Positions 13,777 to 13,903 of a DNA stretch of 13,903 nucleotides are shown here, one piece after another (position 1 is the first letter of the stretch; every line of letters starts with the position of its first letter). This DNA comes from JAOTYV01 sp964469835 (GTDB lineage: Bacteria > Pseudomonadota > Alphaproteobacteria > UBA8366): assembly GCA_964469835.1 (NCBI GenBank), contig CAYYBI010000292.1:1-13903 (forward strand), given 5' to 3'. Both the position numbers and the translations under genes were made by a program. The notes under the pieces were generated by a model. It had not been told where the DNA came from. It did no database searches and worked only from the letters and a program-made list of their open reading frames with translations.

Positions 13777-13903
13777 TCAGTAACTCGTTGGCCAGTTGTG
13801 AAGCAGATGTTGCCCAAGGCCGCCGCTCAGCCGCCTTTGATGAACATGCAGCATGCGCAGCAGCCATTCCCGGGTTTCCTCCGGTTTGATCACCTGCTGC
13901 ACC
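13777..13903 (-). CDS. C-terminal end of a second carboxyltransferase subunit (partial)
   Basis: The minus strand is open from the right edge to TGA at 13779-13777 and encodes 41 residues: VQQVIKPEETREWLLRMLHV and onward, ending HNWPTSY. The V-I-x-P-x-E-T-R-x-x-L pattern is the C-terminal signature of acyl-CoA carboxylase carboxyltransferase subunits, and a final WPT motif is common in relatives. The complete carboxyltransferase in this window ends differently (MLDPRETRPYLCRLVKLA and onward), so this is a different subunit and not a copy. The stop lies 6 nt before the biotin carboxylase ATG, so it is the upstream gene of the operon. The rest of the gene lies outside the window. The family call rests on a short stretch, hence moderate confidence. 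Confidence 0.75.
   Translation of the reverse strand, partial: VQQVIKPEETREWLLRMLHVHQRRLSGGLGQHLLHNWPTSY

Overview
The window is ordinary, gene-dense bacterial chromosome with GC-rich codons, short intergenic gaps and genes on both strands. The protein families suggest a metabolically versatile alphaproteobacterium, perhaps a Rhodospirillales-type lineage: a TRAP solute-binding protein, a DmdC-type acyl-CoA dehydrogenase, an MlaC/HpnM-type lipid carrier and a multi-subunit acyl-CoA carboxylase. That placement is inference; no rRNA or other phylogenetic marker is present. I see no tRNA, rRNA, CRISPR array, insertion sequence, prophage or attachment site.

Layout. Positions 1-265 hold the C-terminal end of an unrecognised + strand protein, closed by a GC-rich hairpin terminator. 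Two + strand catabolic genes follow: an FAD-linked 2-hydroxyacid dehydrogenase of the D-2-hydroxyglutarate/D-lactate type (431-1867) and a DmdC-type acyl-CoA dehydrogenase (1986-3746). A bidirectional terminator separates them from a convergent orphan TRAP binding protein (3842-4900, minus). After a 321-bp divergent gap comes an HSL-type alpha/beta hydrolase (5222-6082, +). A second bidirectional terminator separates it from a minus-strand group: folP (DHPS), folK (HPPK, overlapping folP by one base) and a small XRE-type regulator. folB (DHNA) is divergent from folP, so three consecutive steps of folate synthesis lie side by side on two strands. An AT-rich gap leads to an MlaC-family periplasmic lipid carrier (8839-9468, +) and a Gfo/Idh/MocA oxidoreductase (9584-10558, +).

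The right quarter is a minus-strand acyl-CoA carboxylase operon. In transcription order it holds the end of one carboxyltransferase (cut by the window edge), biotin carboxylase, a free-standing 74-residue biotin carrier protein and a second, complete carboxyltransferase. Gaps are 6, 30 and 32 nt. Biotin carboxylase would charge the biotin on the carrier, and one or both carboxyltransferases would pass the carboxyl group to an acyl-CoA.

I do not see a clearly new biological system here. The points most worth a second look are the two different carboxyltransferases around one biotin carboxylase/carrier pair, departures from consensus in the complete carboxyltransferase and in the biotin carboxylase, the hydrolase with no histidine at the usual triad position, and an inverted repeat upstream of the small HTH gene that could be its operator.
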